In this document: in pieces, positions 8,207-17,029 of the stretch | Layout of the letters: each line of letters starts with the position of its first letter | Position numbering within the stretch: position 1 is the first letter of the stretch | Source of the DNA: Deltaproteobacteria bacterium | Lineage (GTDB): Bacteria > Desulfobacterota > Binatia > UBA9968 | Assembly (NCBI GenBank): GCA_016210115.1 | Contig: JACQUW010000024.1 | Span: 1-41,819, forward strand | DNA length: 41,819 nucleotides | Direction of reading: 5' to 3' | Notes under the pieces: model-generated | What the model was told of the DNA's origin: nothing | Databases searched by the model: none | What the model saw: the letters and a program-made list of their open reading frames with translations, nothing else | Made by a program: the position numbers and the translations under genes

Positions 8207-10497
8207 ACCTCGTAATCCTCGCCAAAAATTTCTCTGTCCAACTCTTTGGACTTAAGGTAAGTGGACTTGGCCTTTACCAGATCCTCTCCGAGCGCTTCAA
8301 AGCGAAAGCGCGCCTCCTCCTGGTTCTGGCTGCGGACCCATATCTCCGTGACGATGTCCTCAAATTCTCGCTCTTCTCCCAAATAACCCAGCAGCGGCTC
8401 AATTTCACCGATGACCATCTCAAACATGTTGATTTTGTTTTCCAGGATCTGGAGGATATGATCTTCAATCGTGTCGCGGACCGAGAGATTAAAGATGAAC
8501 ACATCTCTGGTCTGACCGATCCGATGCAACCTCCCTATACGCTGCTCGATCCTCATAGGGTTCCAGGGGAGATCAAAATTAACCAACGTATTGCAAAACT
8601 GCAGGTTCCTGCCTTCGCCGCCTGATTCGGTCGAAAGGAGGATCGGCAGATCCTCGCGGAACTGGCGGATCGCCTCCTCCTTTTCTCGAGCAGGAAGGTC
8701 GCCCCTAAATTCAGCGAACCGCAGGCCGTGACGCTTCAGCAGAGAAGCGATGGCATCCAGGCTCTTCAGGTACTGGGTAAAAACGACTTTCTTATCCTCC
8801 GGGTTTTTGAGGAGAATTTCGAGCAGCGCTTTTTCCCTGGCTGTCTCTCCAACGCGTTCTGCGAGATCAGTCAGGCGGTCCACGGTCTGCGACCGCCCGG
8901 CCTGCCGCCGCAATAGAGTCGCCCTCAAAGCGGAAGGGCTGCTCCCTGCTTCCCTCAATAGAAGCTGCAAGAAAGGCGCTGGAAGCGAATCGGATTGCGC
9001 GCGGACGAAATCGGTGATGCCGTTGTAAAGTTCGCGCTCAACGGCATTTGCTTCCAGCCTCCGCGTCACGGCAAACCGTCTGGGCAACTTCAGATCGATA
9101 ACGCTCCTGGTATTGCGGATCATGACGTCCCGCAGCAACTCCCGCAGTTTATCCTTATTGGCAGGCTTTCTTGCGTCGCCCCGTTGCACGTACTCCTGTC
9201 TGAACAACCGCTCGGTTTTAAACTGCCCGGGCTTTAGCAGCGTGATCAGGTTGAAAAGCTCGATCAGATGGTTCTGGACGGGCGTCGCAGTGAGAAGAAA
9301 GATAAAGCGCTTTTTGATTTCATTGACGAGCTTCCAGTTGAGGGTGTTCCTGTTTCTCAGGTGATGGGCCTCATCGACAACCACGAGATCATAAAAATTG
9401 CCCGCCACATGGGAGAAATGTTTGCTGCTCTTCGCCGTGTGGATTGAGGCGACGATAAAGGGATGCCGCCAAAAGCGGTCCGGATCGGCGCTGAAGAGCG
9501 AGTCATCGGTCGTAATGAACGCGATGTCGAATTTCTCGGCCATTTCCTCTTGCCATTGGGAAACAAGAGGCGCGGGGGTCAGGATGAGAATGTTCTTGAC
9601 CATGCCCCGCAAGAGATATTCTTTCATCAGAATTCCCGCTTCGATGGTCTTCCCCAGCCCTACTTCGTCGCACAAAAGAACCCGTCCATGGAAATATTTC
9701 AGCGTCTTCTTGGCGCTTTCGATTTGGTACCAGTAGCGCTCAACTCCCTTGATCTCGTTCAGGCAGAGAAGATCATCAAAGGCGCTTTGAATGTCGAGAT
9801 AAGCGTATTCAACCCGCAGTTGAGATTCCTCTAACATCCCTCCGTTTTGCACCATTGCGCTCATCGCCTGAAAGTCCGGCGGGGCGCAGCGCACGGCGAC
9901 CCGATAGAGAGGCGCGGCGGGGATGGCTGGCGTAACAGACGTGGCATGGGGTTCAGCCTTCTCGGGCTGAGGCTCTTTTTTCCGCTGAGCCACCTTTGTC
10001 CGTTTTGGCGCCTTCGGACTTAGGGGGATTCTTCTCTCGTTCGCCGGTGGTAGGAGCTTATCTCCAGAGGAAACCCGCATGACCCATCGATTGTGTTCCT
10101 GGAGTCGAATTAGGTACCGGGCCCGATCAAGAACTGTTTTCGCTTCTTGAGGGGAGTCCATGAGAAACCGCTGCCGTTTTTGAAGCTTAGTGGCGATCGC
10201 AAGATTCTCCTTGGCCTTTGCCAAGTTTCCGCTTACCACCTCAATCTCACTGAGAAGGGCATAATCCCGCCAGCAGGAGGCGAGCTTGATCCGGCGCATG
10301 AGCCATGGTTTGGCTAGTTTTGGATCCTCCATCGGACCCATGGTCAAAGCCACAATTTCTTCCAAAAGCTCCATATCGTCGGGAAACTGATTCACGAGCC
10401 TTTCGAGACAACGGTAGGCTTTCTCGTGCTCATTTCTTTTGCGGAACTTTTGGTAGTTTCTGAAACTTTCCTCGGGGTCTTTGTAATACGGATCCAC
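8203..10497 (-). CDS. SNF2/RapA-like DEAD/DEAH helicase with N-terminal TPR-like domain
   Basis: The 764-residue protein has a helical N-terminus (about 1-135) resembling TPR repeats, a charged Pro/Lys linker (about 150-195), then a superfamily 2 SNF2 ATPase. Motif I is CDEVGLGKT (276-284), motif II is DEAHH (375-379), motif III is TATP (403-406), and the C-terminal RecA lobe has QRIGRLHRIGQ with the arginine finger. Bacterial SNF2 proteins of this type translocate on duplex DNA and remodel protein-DNA complexes; RapA recycles RNA polymerase. The TPR extension is not typical of RapA. The start is a GTG without a clear ribosome site. The gene overlaps the zinc-knuckle partner downstream. A role in transcription, repair or defence cannot be decided from sequence. 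Confidence 0.85.
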   Translation of the reverse strand: MDPYYKDPEESFRNYQKFRKRNEHEKAYRCLERLVNQFPDDMELLEEIVALTMGPMEDPKLAKPWLMRRIKLASCWRDYALLSEIEVVSGNLAKAKENLAIATKLQKRQRFLMDSPQEAKTVLDRARYLIRLQEHNRWVMRVSSGDKLLPPANERRIPLSPKAPKRTKVAQRKKEPQPEKAEPHATSVTPAIPAAPLYRVAVRCAPPDFQAMSAMVQNGGMLEESQLRVEYAYLDIQSAFDDLLCLNEIKGVERYWYQIESAKKTLKYFHGRVLLCDEVGLGKTIEAGILMKEYLLRGMVKNILILTPAPLVSQWQEEMAEKFDIAFITTDDSLFSADPDRFWRHPFIVASIHTAKSSKHFSHVAGNFYDLVVVDEAHHLRNRNTLNWKLVNEIKKRFIFLLTATPVQNHLIELFNLITLLKPGQFKTERLFRQEYVQRGDARKPANKDKLRELLRDVMIRNTRSVIDLKLPRRFAVTRRLEANAVERELYNGITDFVRAQSDSLPAPFLQLLLREAGSSPSALRATLLRRQAGRSQTVDRLTDLAERVGETAREKALLEILLKNPEDKKVVFTQYLKSLDAIASLLKRHGLRFAEFRGDLPAREKEEAIRQFREDLPILLSTESGGEGRNLQFCNTLVNFDLPWNPMRIEQRIGRLHRIGQTRDVFIFNLSVRDTIEDHILQILENKINMFEMVIGEIEPLLGYLGEEREFEDIVTEIWVRSQNQEEARFRFEALGEDLVKAKSTYLKSKELDREIFGEDYEV

Positions 10498-10713
10498 GAC
10501 GATCTTTTTATCTTGAGGCTGCGTGCTTTGTCAATTTTTTTAGTTCAAGTCGCTGCTCCCGGATGCGCGACTGGCCGCTAACCGGCTCAACAGCAGAAAT
10601 GCGCGCCGGCGTCTCTGGATCATCCGTGACAAGACTGCGGTGGGTTCACAAAGAGCGAGAAAGGGATGCGGGCTTCCCTTCAACTAAGAGACTGTGTCGC
10701 AAGTCCATTCCTG

Positions 10714-10799
10714 GTTCGACAGGGTCACCACGAACGGACAACGACATGCGGAAATTCAGGCACTTACCCGTTCGTCCTGTAGCTTGTTGAAGGGCGAAC
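10714..10799. repeat. Two small inverted repeats in an otherwise empty intergenic region
   Basis: GTTCG...CGAAC pairs occur at 10714-10735 and 10770-10799, with internal text like 'ACAGGGTCACCA'. The pattern recalls the common intergenic repeat 'GTTCGACAnGCTCACCACGAAC' of environmental proteobacteria. The rest of the 456-bp gap (10498-10953) holds nothing I can support. Confidence 0.45.
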
Positions 10800-10953
10800 A
10801 CAGGCATTTCGCAAAAAACTCAAACGTCCTGGGCCAGGAAGCATCCGCCGCGGAGCCGCGGTATTTAGGGTTCGCTACCATCGACCTTAACCGTGTTCCA
10901 GGAACCAGCCATAACTCACCTTCTCGAGACCTTCCATCCCTCAGAGCTTCTCG

Positions 10954-11967
10954 TTATCTCCACGAAATCGTGTGGTACTCCTGCTGATACTCGTTGTAGC
11001 GATCGGCGATTCTCGGGTTTACGTAAAAGGTCTTGAGCCTGCTCACATTTAGTCGGGGACTCAGGATAGGAACATCCTTGCGCACGGTGACGCGGTGACT
11101 CTTGGCCAGAAGCGCTTGCCCTTCCCTCGACAGCACGTACTCCAAGAAAAGGTGAGCGGCATTTGGGTGAGGAGCCCGGGCGGAGACGGAGATCACACTG
11201 GGCGAGGTGACAATCGGATCTGTCGTCTCGACCCAGTCCACCGGAGCCCCTCTTGCCTTCATCTCCTCTATTCGAGAGCCATAGGCGAGGCTCAAAGGGA
11301 ACTCACCCGCGCTCATCAACTCCGCGATCAGGCTATGACCCCTTCGGACAGACGGCTTTTGTGCCGCGAGACCCTTGATCAGCTTTTGGGCTTTCTCCTT
11401 ACCCCAATAATTCGCAAGAGCTGCGTACCACTCGGTCTCCTCCGCGTCCAAGCCGAGCTGAGCGCTCCACCTGCGCTCGAGCAGCTCCCACCAGTCTTTC
11501 GGAGCTTGCTTGGGGGCGATGATTTTCGTGTTATAGGCCAGGACAAACTGCCGGACGTAAATAGCCGTCCAGTAGCCCTCCTCGTCTTTGAGACCGTCCG
11601 GAATGGCTTCACGCGCCAGCGCCCGATAAGGCGCGAAAAGCCGCTGGCTCAAAAGCGCTCCAGAGTCGATCACATTAACACTCACCACGTCGAACACATG
11701 GCGCCCCGCCTTGGCCTCAGTAAGGATTTTCGTCCGCATCTTATCCGCGCCAAGACGAAACTGCTCGGTCTGAATAGCAGGATACTTGTGTTGAAAGCCA
11801 TCCAACAATGCCCGGGTCTCAGGCGCGCTCAAAACCGCATAAAAAACAAGTTTCCCTTCCTTCTTTGCCCCTTCACTGATTTTCTCCAGAGGATCGGCGC
11901 AAACGGCTGCTGTCAGGATTAAGGAAATAAGAATTACGACTGCGCGGAGATAAGGGCGTGGTTTCAT
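10954..11967 (-). CDS. Extracellular solute-binding protein, family 1 (iron/AfuA-like)
   Basis: The 337-residue protein has a signal peptide (1 to about 24, ending AAVCA-D). The mature part, EKISEGAKKEGKLVFYAVLS, is the usual opening of family 1 periplasmic binding proteins related to ferric-iron and putrescine/thiamine receptors. It also contains DVVSVN, YNTKIIAPKQAPKDWWELL and SAHPNAA-like segments (residues about 90, 145 and 275) typical of the two-lobe fold. It lies alone, with no permease or ATPase gene adjacent, so the ligand and partner transporter are unknown. A GGA-containing ribosome site lies about 9 bases before the ATG. Its context, between a helicase and a thioesterase, gives no hint of substrate. 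Confidence 0.85.
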   Translation of the reverse strand: MKPRPYLRAVVILISLILTAAVCADPLEKISEGAKKEGKLVFYAVLSAPETRALLDGFQHKYPAIQTEQFRLGADKMRTKILTEAKAGRHVFDVVSVNVIDSGALLSQRLFAPYRALAREAIPDGLKDEEGYWTAIYVRQFVLAYNTKIIAPKQAPKDWWELLERRWSAQLGLDAEETEWYAALANYWGKEKAQKLIKGLAAQKPSVRRGHSLIAELMSAGEFPLSLAYGSRIEEMKARGAPVDWVETTDPIVTSPSVISVSARAPHPNAAHLFLEYVLSREGQALLAKSHRVTVRKDVPILSPRLNVSRLKTFYVNPRIADRYNEYQQEYHTISWR

Positions 11968-12014
11968 GCCGGGTGTCCTTTCCTCACGACCATCGGCCTG
12001 CAGAATAATTCAGG

Positions 12015-12398
12015 TCAGGAACTGCTTGTGAACTGCTTTAGATTGACCAGCGCCCGGCGGTGGGTGCCCTCGCCGATCTTGACTCCCTGGTCGTTGATAG
12101 CTTCAACAGCGAATCGAAACCGCTTCTCTTTTACCTCCTGAAGCGTGGCTGTGATCGTAACGCTCTGGCCGATCCGCGTGGGCGCCAGATGCTTGACATC
12201 CACGTGAAAGCCGACGGTCTGCTCGCCTTCATCCAAGTAAGGAGTCAATAACTCGACGCAGGCCCGCTCCATTACGGCGATCATAGAAGGCGTGGAGAAG
12301 ACGGAGGGAGCGCCGGCTCCGAAGTGTTGGACTCCCATATCGGAAGTGACGACAACTGTCTTCTTGTGGATGAGGCCGGGAGATAAATTTTCTTTCAT
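12015..12398 (-). CDS. FlK-like hot-dog thioesterase
   Basis: The 127-residue protein matches the fluoroacetyl-CoA thioesterase (FlK) family of hot-dog enzymes. FlK uses Thr42, Glu50 and His76. Here Thr36 (in FSTPSM), Glu44 (in VMERAC) and His70 (in VKHLAPT) keep exactly the same spacing of 8 and 26 residues. The family hydrolyses short or unusual acyl-CoAs in the cytoplasm, and most members do not act on fluoroacetyl-CoA. It lies near CoA-transferase and crotonase genes, which fits removal of a dead-end or toxic acyl-CoA. The start is the first ATG of the frame; no strong ribosome site is visible. Confidence 0.8.
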   Translation of the reverse strand: MKENLSPGLIHKKTVVVTSDMGVQHFGAGAPSVFSTPSMIAVMERACVELLTPYLDEGEQTVGFHVDVKHLAPTRIGQSVTITATLQEVKEKRFRFAVEAINDQGVKIGEGTHRRALVNLKQFTSSS

Positions 12399-12534
12399 AA
12401 GTCGGCGCGAGTTTTTCTTAGGTTACGATACACCGTGGCCGCAGCGCTTGGCAAGAGAACTAGAATTAGTTCTCTCACCGAAAATAGTAAAACTCGTCGC
12501 ATAGGGCGAATTCCACGCGAAGATAGAAGATCGG

Positions 12535-12572
12535 CCCCCACCTTAACCCTCCCCGTTAAAGGGGGTGGAAAT
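12535..12572. repeat. 38-bp C/G-rich repeat, copy 1
   Basis: A segment beginning CCCCCACCTTAA and ending GGGGGTGGAAAT recurs at 41757-41794 with few mismatches. The arms can pair, so it may form a hairpin. It lies in the 335-bp gap 12399-12733, which otherwise contains only the promoter listed separately. Confidence 0.7.
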
Positions 12573-12673
12573 TGGTTTTGCTCGCATTCGGGCCGACGAA
12601 AATCCGAACCCCCTCGTCTTGCAGGCAAGACTATTTGGTTTTCGCCCGAAAACGTAGCAGAGCGCCTCAGAGG

Positions 12674-12702
12674 TTGACGGCTTTTATACGGCGGTCTATT
12701 TT
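12674..12702 (+). promoter_or_regulatory. Candidate sigma-70 promoter for the fused CoA-transferase
   Basis: TTGACG (12674-12679) and TATTTT (12697-12702) are separated by exactly 17 bp. A start about 7 bases later would leave a short leader carrying the AAGGAGGT ribosome site at 12721-12728. Confidence 0.5.
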
Positions 12703-12733
12703 TACGAGGCCACAGTTCATAAGGAGGTCCCCT

Positions 12734-15142
12734 GTGTCTGATCCGGCAGTTTCTCAAACCCCATCCGCCCTTGCCCACATCCGAGTCATCGAGTTGGGCG
12801 ATATCCCGGCTTCTTACGCGACGCGTCTTCTTGCTGACCTCGGTGCCGACGTAACTAAGATTGAACCTCCCGGCGGTGATCCCAATCGGTGGCTCCCGCC
12901 CTTCGCCGGCGACGTCGAGGGTTCCGAACGGAGCCTCACCTTCATCAACGCCAACACCAACAAACGAAGCATCGTCCTTGATCTCGCCCAAAGTCCGTCC
13001 GATCGGGAGATTTTTCATGCTCTCTTATCTTCGGCGGACCTCCTGATCGAAGCGACTCCTCTGGGTTACCTCGAAGAGATCGGCTTCACTGATGAGAAGC
13101 TTCGAAGCCTCTTTCCCCGTCTGGTCATAGTTTCCCTAACTCCTTTCGGCCGGACAGGGCCTTATCGCCGCTACAAAGGGAGTGACGCCATCGCCAATGC
13201 CTCCGGCGGATTTCTCTTCGCTCAGGGCGATGACACTCGCGGCCCTTGCACCGCGCCGAGTCACCTGGCGTATCAAGTCGCCGGTTGTGTGGCAGCAACC
13301 TTGGCGCTCGCCGGTGTCCGTCATGCCAGAAGGACCGGCGCGGGCCAACGCATCGACATGTCGCTCCAGGAAGCGCTGACTTTCACTAACAGCAGCTCCA
13401 TTGCCCGCTACGAGTTGGAAAACCGGCTGGAGCGAAGGCCCGGCGCCCGGTCCTATGGCGGCGCAGGCACAAATATTTACCGCTGCAAGGATGGGCGGTA
13501 CGTACATTTTACGGCCAACATGCCGCACATGTGGCGCGAATTCGCGCAGAACTGGATGCCGAAGTCCGTTTTGGCCGATCCTGAGTGGGAAAACCCGCGA
13601 TATCGCGAGGCGCGTGGTGAGGAAGTTTCAAAGGCCTTCGCCGACTTCATCGGCCGCTTCAACGCTGAGGAATTCGCGAACGAAGCCCAGCAACGCCATC
13701 TCGCCGCGGCCCCGCTGAACACGGTCGGTCAGTTTGTCGACTGCGAACAGATTCGATCCCGGGAGTGGCTGCAAGAGCTGGAGCACCCCGTCATTGGCCG
13801 GTACAAGGCGCCGGGATTTCCCATGCGGCTTTCATTGACGCCGATGCGCGCGCGCCGCCCCGCGCCTCTTCTCGGCCAACATCGGGAAGAGATCCTTGCA
13901 GAGCTTAAGGACACAAAGACAAGGCCGTCCGACAATTTCCCTGTATCTGAAGAAGCGTGCCGGCCCATGCTTGAAGGCCTCCGAGTTGCGGATTTGACTC
14001 AGCAATACGCCGGGCCCCTTGGCACGACGATTCTCGCTTACTATGGCACGGAAGTCATCAAGATCGAGTCCAATGTCGTTCCGAGCAAAGAAAGGGATAC
14101 AGCCGCGCATGCCGACATGAACCGCGCCAAGCTTGGCTGCACCGTCAACCTACGGCATCCGGAAGGAAAGGAACTTTTCAAGCAGCTTGTCGCCGTATCG
14201 GACGTCGTGGTCGACAATTTCAGCTCCGGCGTTTTGGAGCGTCTCGGTTTCAGTTTTGACGCATTGCAGCGGATTAATCCACGCATTGTCCAAGCTGTCA
14301 TGCCTGGCTGGGGCCTCACCGGCCCGCTGCAGTCTTGGGTGGCGTGGGGATGGCAGCTTCTCGCCTACACCGGCATCATGCGGCTTTGGGGCTACGCAGA
14401 GTCACCGATGGAAAGCCGCTGCAAAATCGCCTGGCCTGACCGCGTGGCCGCTGTAACTATGACTCTGGGCGTGCTTGCTGCCCTCGAGTACCAGCAACGC
14501 AGTGGTCGAGGGCAATTCATTGAGGCGGCGATGCTCGAAGCTCAAGGCGCGATGATGGGTCCGGCGATCCTGGACTATACGGTCAATGGTCGTGAATGGG
14601 ATGCCATGGGGTATCGGGAAATCTTGGGCGAGCCATACGCGCCCTACGGCTGTTATCCCTGCCGTGGCGAGGACAACTGGATTATCATCGCCTGCGCGAG
14701 CGACGAAGAGTGGCAGAGGATGGTCGGCCTCATCGGCAAAACGTCCTGGGCCGCCGATGAACGTTTTGCAACTAAGCTCGGTCGGAAAGAAAACCGCGAC
14801 GAGCTTGATCGTCAAGTCGCCGAGTGGACGCGCAAATGGACACAGCGCCAGACATTCCGTCGCCTTCAAGAGGCGGGCATCGCCACCGGTATTCCCATGT
14901 CTGGTGAAGATCTTTACTACGATATCCATCTCCGCGAACGCGGCCACATCGTCGAGGTCGAAGAGCCTCCATGGGGGCGGGTCACTCACCATGGTCTCCC
15001 GGCCATCCCGTCCCTCTCAGCCGCCCGCGCCGCAAAGCCGGCGCCATGGATCGGCGCGAATAATGATCACGTTTTCGGTGAGATACTGGGGCTCAGCAAA
15101 GAAAAGATTGAGGAGCTAAAAAACGCGGGCGCGATCCGGTAG
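12734..15142 (+). CDS. Fused tandem family III CoA-transferase (Asp-less domain + catalytic domain)
   Basis: The 802-residue protein has two complete CaiB/BaiF domains. Domain 1 (about 12-395) has LADLGADVTKIEPPGGD, NTNKRSIVLDL and SLTPFGRTGPY, but the position of the nucleophilic Asp is Tyr180. Domain 2 (about 412-802) has YYGTEVIKIES, GRGQFIEAAMLEA and Asp569 (in AWPDRVAA) at the catalytic position, 18 residues before the residue matching the family Arg. A linker of about 20 residues joins them. The frame extends 54 codons upstream, but AAGGAGGT lies 5 bases before the GTG at 12734, so I start there. It reads as a fused form of the two-gene arrangement at 3692-6194. The substrate is unknown. 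Confidence 0.88.
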   Translation: MSDPAVSQTPSALAHIRVIELGDIPASYATRLLADLGADVTKIEPPGGDPNRWLPPFAGDVEGSERSLTFINANTNKRSIVLDLAQSPSDREIFHALLSSADLLIEATPLGYLEEIGFTDEKLRSLFPRLVIVSLTPFGRTGPYRRYKGSDAIANASGGFLFAQGDDTRGPCTAPSHLAYQVAGCVAATLALAGVRHARRTGAGQRIDMSLQEALTFTNSSSIARYELENRLERRPGARSYGGAGTNIYRCKDGRYVHFTANMPHMWREFAQNWMPKSVLADPEWENPRYREARGEEVSKAFADFIGRFNAEEFANEAQQRHLAAAPLNTVGQFVDCEQIRSREWLQELEHPVIGRYKAPGFPMRLSLTPMRARRPAPLLGQHREEILAELKDTKTRPSDNFPVSEEACRPMLEGLRVADLTQQYAGPLGTTILAYYGTEVIKIESNVVPSKERDTAAHADMNRAKLGCTVNLRHPEGKELFKQLVAVSDVVVDNFSSGVLERLGFSFDALQRINPRIVQAVMPGWGLTGPLQSWVAWGWQLLAYTGIMRLWGYAESPMESRCKIAWPDRVAAVTMTLGVLAALEYQQRSGRGQFIEAAMLEAQGAMMGPAILDYTVNGREWDAMGYREILGEPYAPYGCYPCRGEDNWIIIACASDEEWQRMVGLIGKTSWAADERFATKLGRKENRDELDRQVAEWTRKWTQRQTFRRLQEAGIATGIPMSGEDLYYDIHLRERGHIVEVEEPPWGRVTHHGLPAIPSLSAARAAKPAPWIGANNDHVFGEILGLSKEKIEELKNAGAIR

Positions 15143-15234
15143 GGGCGCCCCTATGCGGGCGCCCTCCGTAACCATGCTGACCGAAACGTATGGCTTGGCC
15201 GCAATTTGTAATTCGTAGGCCGCAACACGCCGCC

Positions 15235-16107
15235 CTACCTTCTCGACCTGGGTCCGAAGGGTTCCGGCTGGAAGGGACCGTCACGGAGCTGGAGGTACGC
15301 TTTCGTGCCTTGGTTGAAGCGCGCTTCGTCCAGAGGGCGACGAAACTCTTCACGCAGCATCATATGGGCCGCTACGGACAGCTCAGAGTCCATCAACAAA
15401 GCGTCGCGCAGCCCCATCATCTGCAGTCCCATGGTGGCGATGGCAAGATTGATCTTCACGGTTTCGGGCGGAACAAGCGCGACGCGCTCGACCAGCGAAA
15501 AACATTCTTCCAATAACTGGTCCTCAGGCACGACCTTGTTGAGCAAGCCGATGCGGAGCGCTTCGGCGGCATCTATATGATCGCCGGTCAGACTGTAGCG
15601 CAAGGCGTTTTTAAAGCCCGCCAGCAGCGTCCACATGAAGGTCGTGTTCGAACCGTGGCGGACCTCCGGTTGACCAAAGACGGCATTCTCTGCCGCGATC
15701 GTGATGTGGGTAAAAAGCGCCAGCCAGCAGCCGGCGCCCATGGCCCAGCCGCGAATCGCGCCGATTACCGGTTTTGTCAGTTCGAAGATGTGCAGCAGCT
15801 TCGCGTCATCCACGCGCCAATAGTTGAGCAGATCCGCCGCGCTCATGCCCGTCGGAATGCCGTAGGGCCATCGCAGATCTCTGCGACGGCCCGTACTGGT
15901 TCCCTGGTCAAAGCCGGAAGAAAAGGCCCGCCCGGACCCCGTCAAAACGACGGCTCGAATGTCGGGATCCGCTTCGGCTTCGTCGAGCGCGTGATGCAGC
16001 TCTTTGAGCATGCTGCGGCTGATCGCGTTCATCACTTCGGGTCGATTCAGCGTGATAAGAACGCCGCCGCGTTGTTTTTGATATAAGATTTCCCTGTATC
16101 CGGTCAC
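15235..16107 (-). CDS. Crotonase-fold protein, tandem paralogue 3
   Basis: The 290-residue protein is closely related to its two upstream neighbours. It has NRPEVMNAIS (21-30), RAFSSGFDQGT (oxyanion-hole region) and IRGWAMGAGCWLA (118-130). The two catalytic acids of enoyl-CoA hydratase correspond here to Trp128 and Glu148, so the first acid is replaced. The C-terminal tail RDGPFQPEPFGPRS is shared by all three paralogues and is not a general crotonase feature. The start is a GTG preceded by GGGGAG. It is the last gene of a three-gene minus-strand operon with 13- and 24-bp gaps. The reaction is unknown. Confidence 0.85.
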   Translation of the reverse strand: MTGYREILYQKQRGGVLITLNRPEVMNAISRSMLKELHHALDEAEADPDIRAVVLTGSGRAFSSGFDQGTSTGRRRDLRWPYGIPTGMSAADLLNYWRVDDAKLLHIFELTKPVIGAIRGWAMGAGCWLALFTHITIAAENAVFGQPEVRHGSNTTFMWTLLAGFKNALRYSLTGDHIDAAEALRIGLLNKVVPEDQLLEECFSLVERVALVPPETVKINLAIATMGLQMMGLRDALLMDSELSVAAHMMLREEFRRPLDEARFNQGTKAYLQLRDGPFQPEPFGPRSRR

Positions 16108-16131
16108 ACCGACTCCCCGTCTTTGCCTTTG

Positions 16132-17016
16132 CTACCGTGCCTTTTGAGAGCGTGGACCAAAAGGCTCGGGGGAAAAGGGGCCGTCTCGTTCTTCAAGGAA
16201 AGCAGCGAGCCCGCCCCTCTTCTTCGCGTCTTCCAACCGCTTGTTGAACTCTTCGCGTTTCGATAACCGCGCCATAGCCGCGAGTTCCGCGTTCAGGGTC
16301 CACGCTTTTCGTAACCCCATCATTTCCAGGCCCATCGTGGCGATGTGCAGGTTGATTTTGACGGTTTCCGGCGGAATATGCGCAATGCGCTCTACATAGT
16401 CAAAACAGGTTTCGAGCAGTTTCTCTTTTGGCACGATCTGATTGACAAGGCCGATGCGCAAAGCCTCGTGGGCGTCGACGTGATCTCCGGTCAATGAATA
16501 ACGCAGAGCGTTTTTGAAACCAGCCAGAACGACCCAAATAAAATCGGTGTTCCCGCCATGACGCACCTGCGGCTGCCCGAAAACCGCATCGTCGGCGGCG
16601 ATCGTGATGTGGCAGGTAAGCGCCAGCCACGAGGCGGCTCCCAAACACCAGCCGCTCACCGCGCCGATGATCGGCTTGGGATACTGCCAGCGATACAGTT
16701 GCCGGCCGAGAATATCTTTACGGTCCGACTCCCGAAAAGTGTTGTACTCGTGGACCAAAGACCTGCCCATGGGAATTCCATAGGGCCAGGCGGTCTCGGG
16801 CTCGTCGCCGCTGATATCCTCCCCGACTGAAAATGTGCCGCCCGCGCCTGTGACCACCACGGCGCGAATTTCAGTATCGTTTTCAGCCTCCGCGAGCGCT
16901 CGATCGAGCTCGCTCCAGAGGTCCTGGTTCATCGCGTTCAGCGCGTTCGGGCGATTGAGCGTAATCAATACGCCGCTCCGTTGCTTTTGGTAAAGAATGG
17001 TCTTGTCGTTCGTCAT
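16132..17016 (-). CDS. Crotonase-fold protein lacking both catalytic Glu, tandem paralogue 2
   Basis: The 294-residue protein has the crotonase fold (LNRPNALNAMNQ, GTFSVGEDISG, SGWCLGAASWLAL). The positions of the two catalytic acids of enoyl-CoA hydratase are Trp130 and Gln150 (in GQPQV), still 20 residues apart, so neither acid is present. It shares the RDGPFSPEPFGPRS tail and the WPYGIP segment near residue 77 with its neighbours. AGGAGG lies 5 bases before the ATG. It may be a catalytically altered or non-catalytic partner in a complex with its paralogues. Operon position is the middle of three. Confidence 0.85.
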   Translation of the reverse strand: MTNDKTILYQKQRSGVLITLNRPNALNAMNQDLWSELDRALAEAENDTEIRAVVVTGAGGTFSVGEDISGDEPETAWPYGIPMGRSLVHEYNTFRESDRKDILGRQLYRWQYPKPIIGAVSGWCLGAASWLALTCHITIAADDAVFGQPQVRHGGNTDFIWVVLAGFKNALRYSLTGDHVDAHEALRIGLVNQIVPKEKLLETCFDYVERIAHIPPETVKINLHIATMGLEMMGLRKAWTLNAELAAMARLSKREEFNKRLEDAKKRGGLAAFLEERDGPFSPEPFGPRSQKAR

Positions 17017-17029
17017 GGCGGCCTCCTGG

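Noticed and set aside
10563..10987. Two short plus-strand frames between the helicase and the solute-binding protein
   Set aside because: Repeat-containing, no ribosome site and no domain features.
11095..11922. Plus-strand frame of 275 codons opposite the family 1 solute-binding protein
   Set aside because: It mirrors the codon structure of a well-supported gene and shows no domain.
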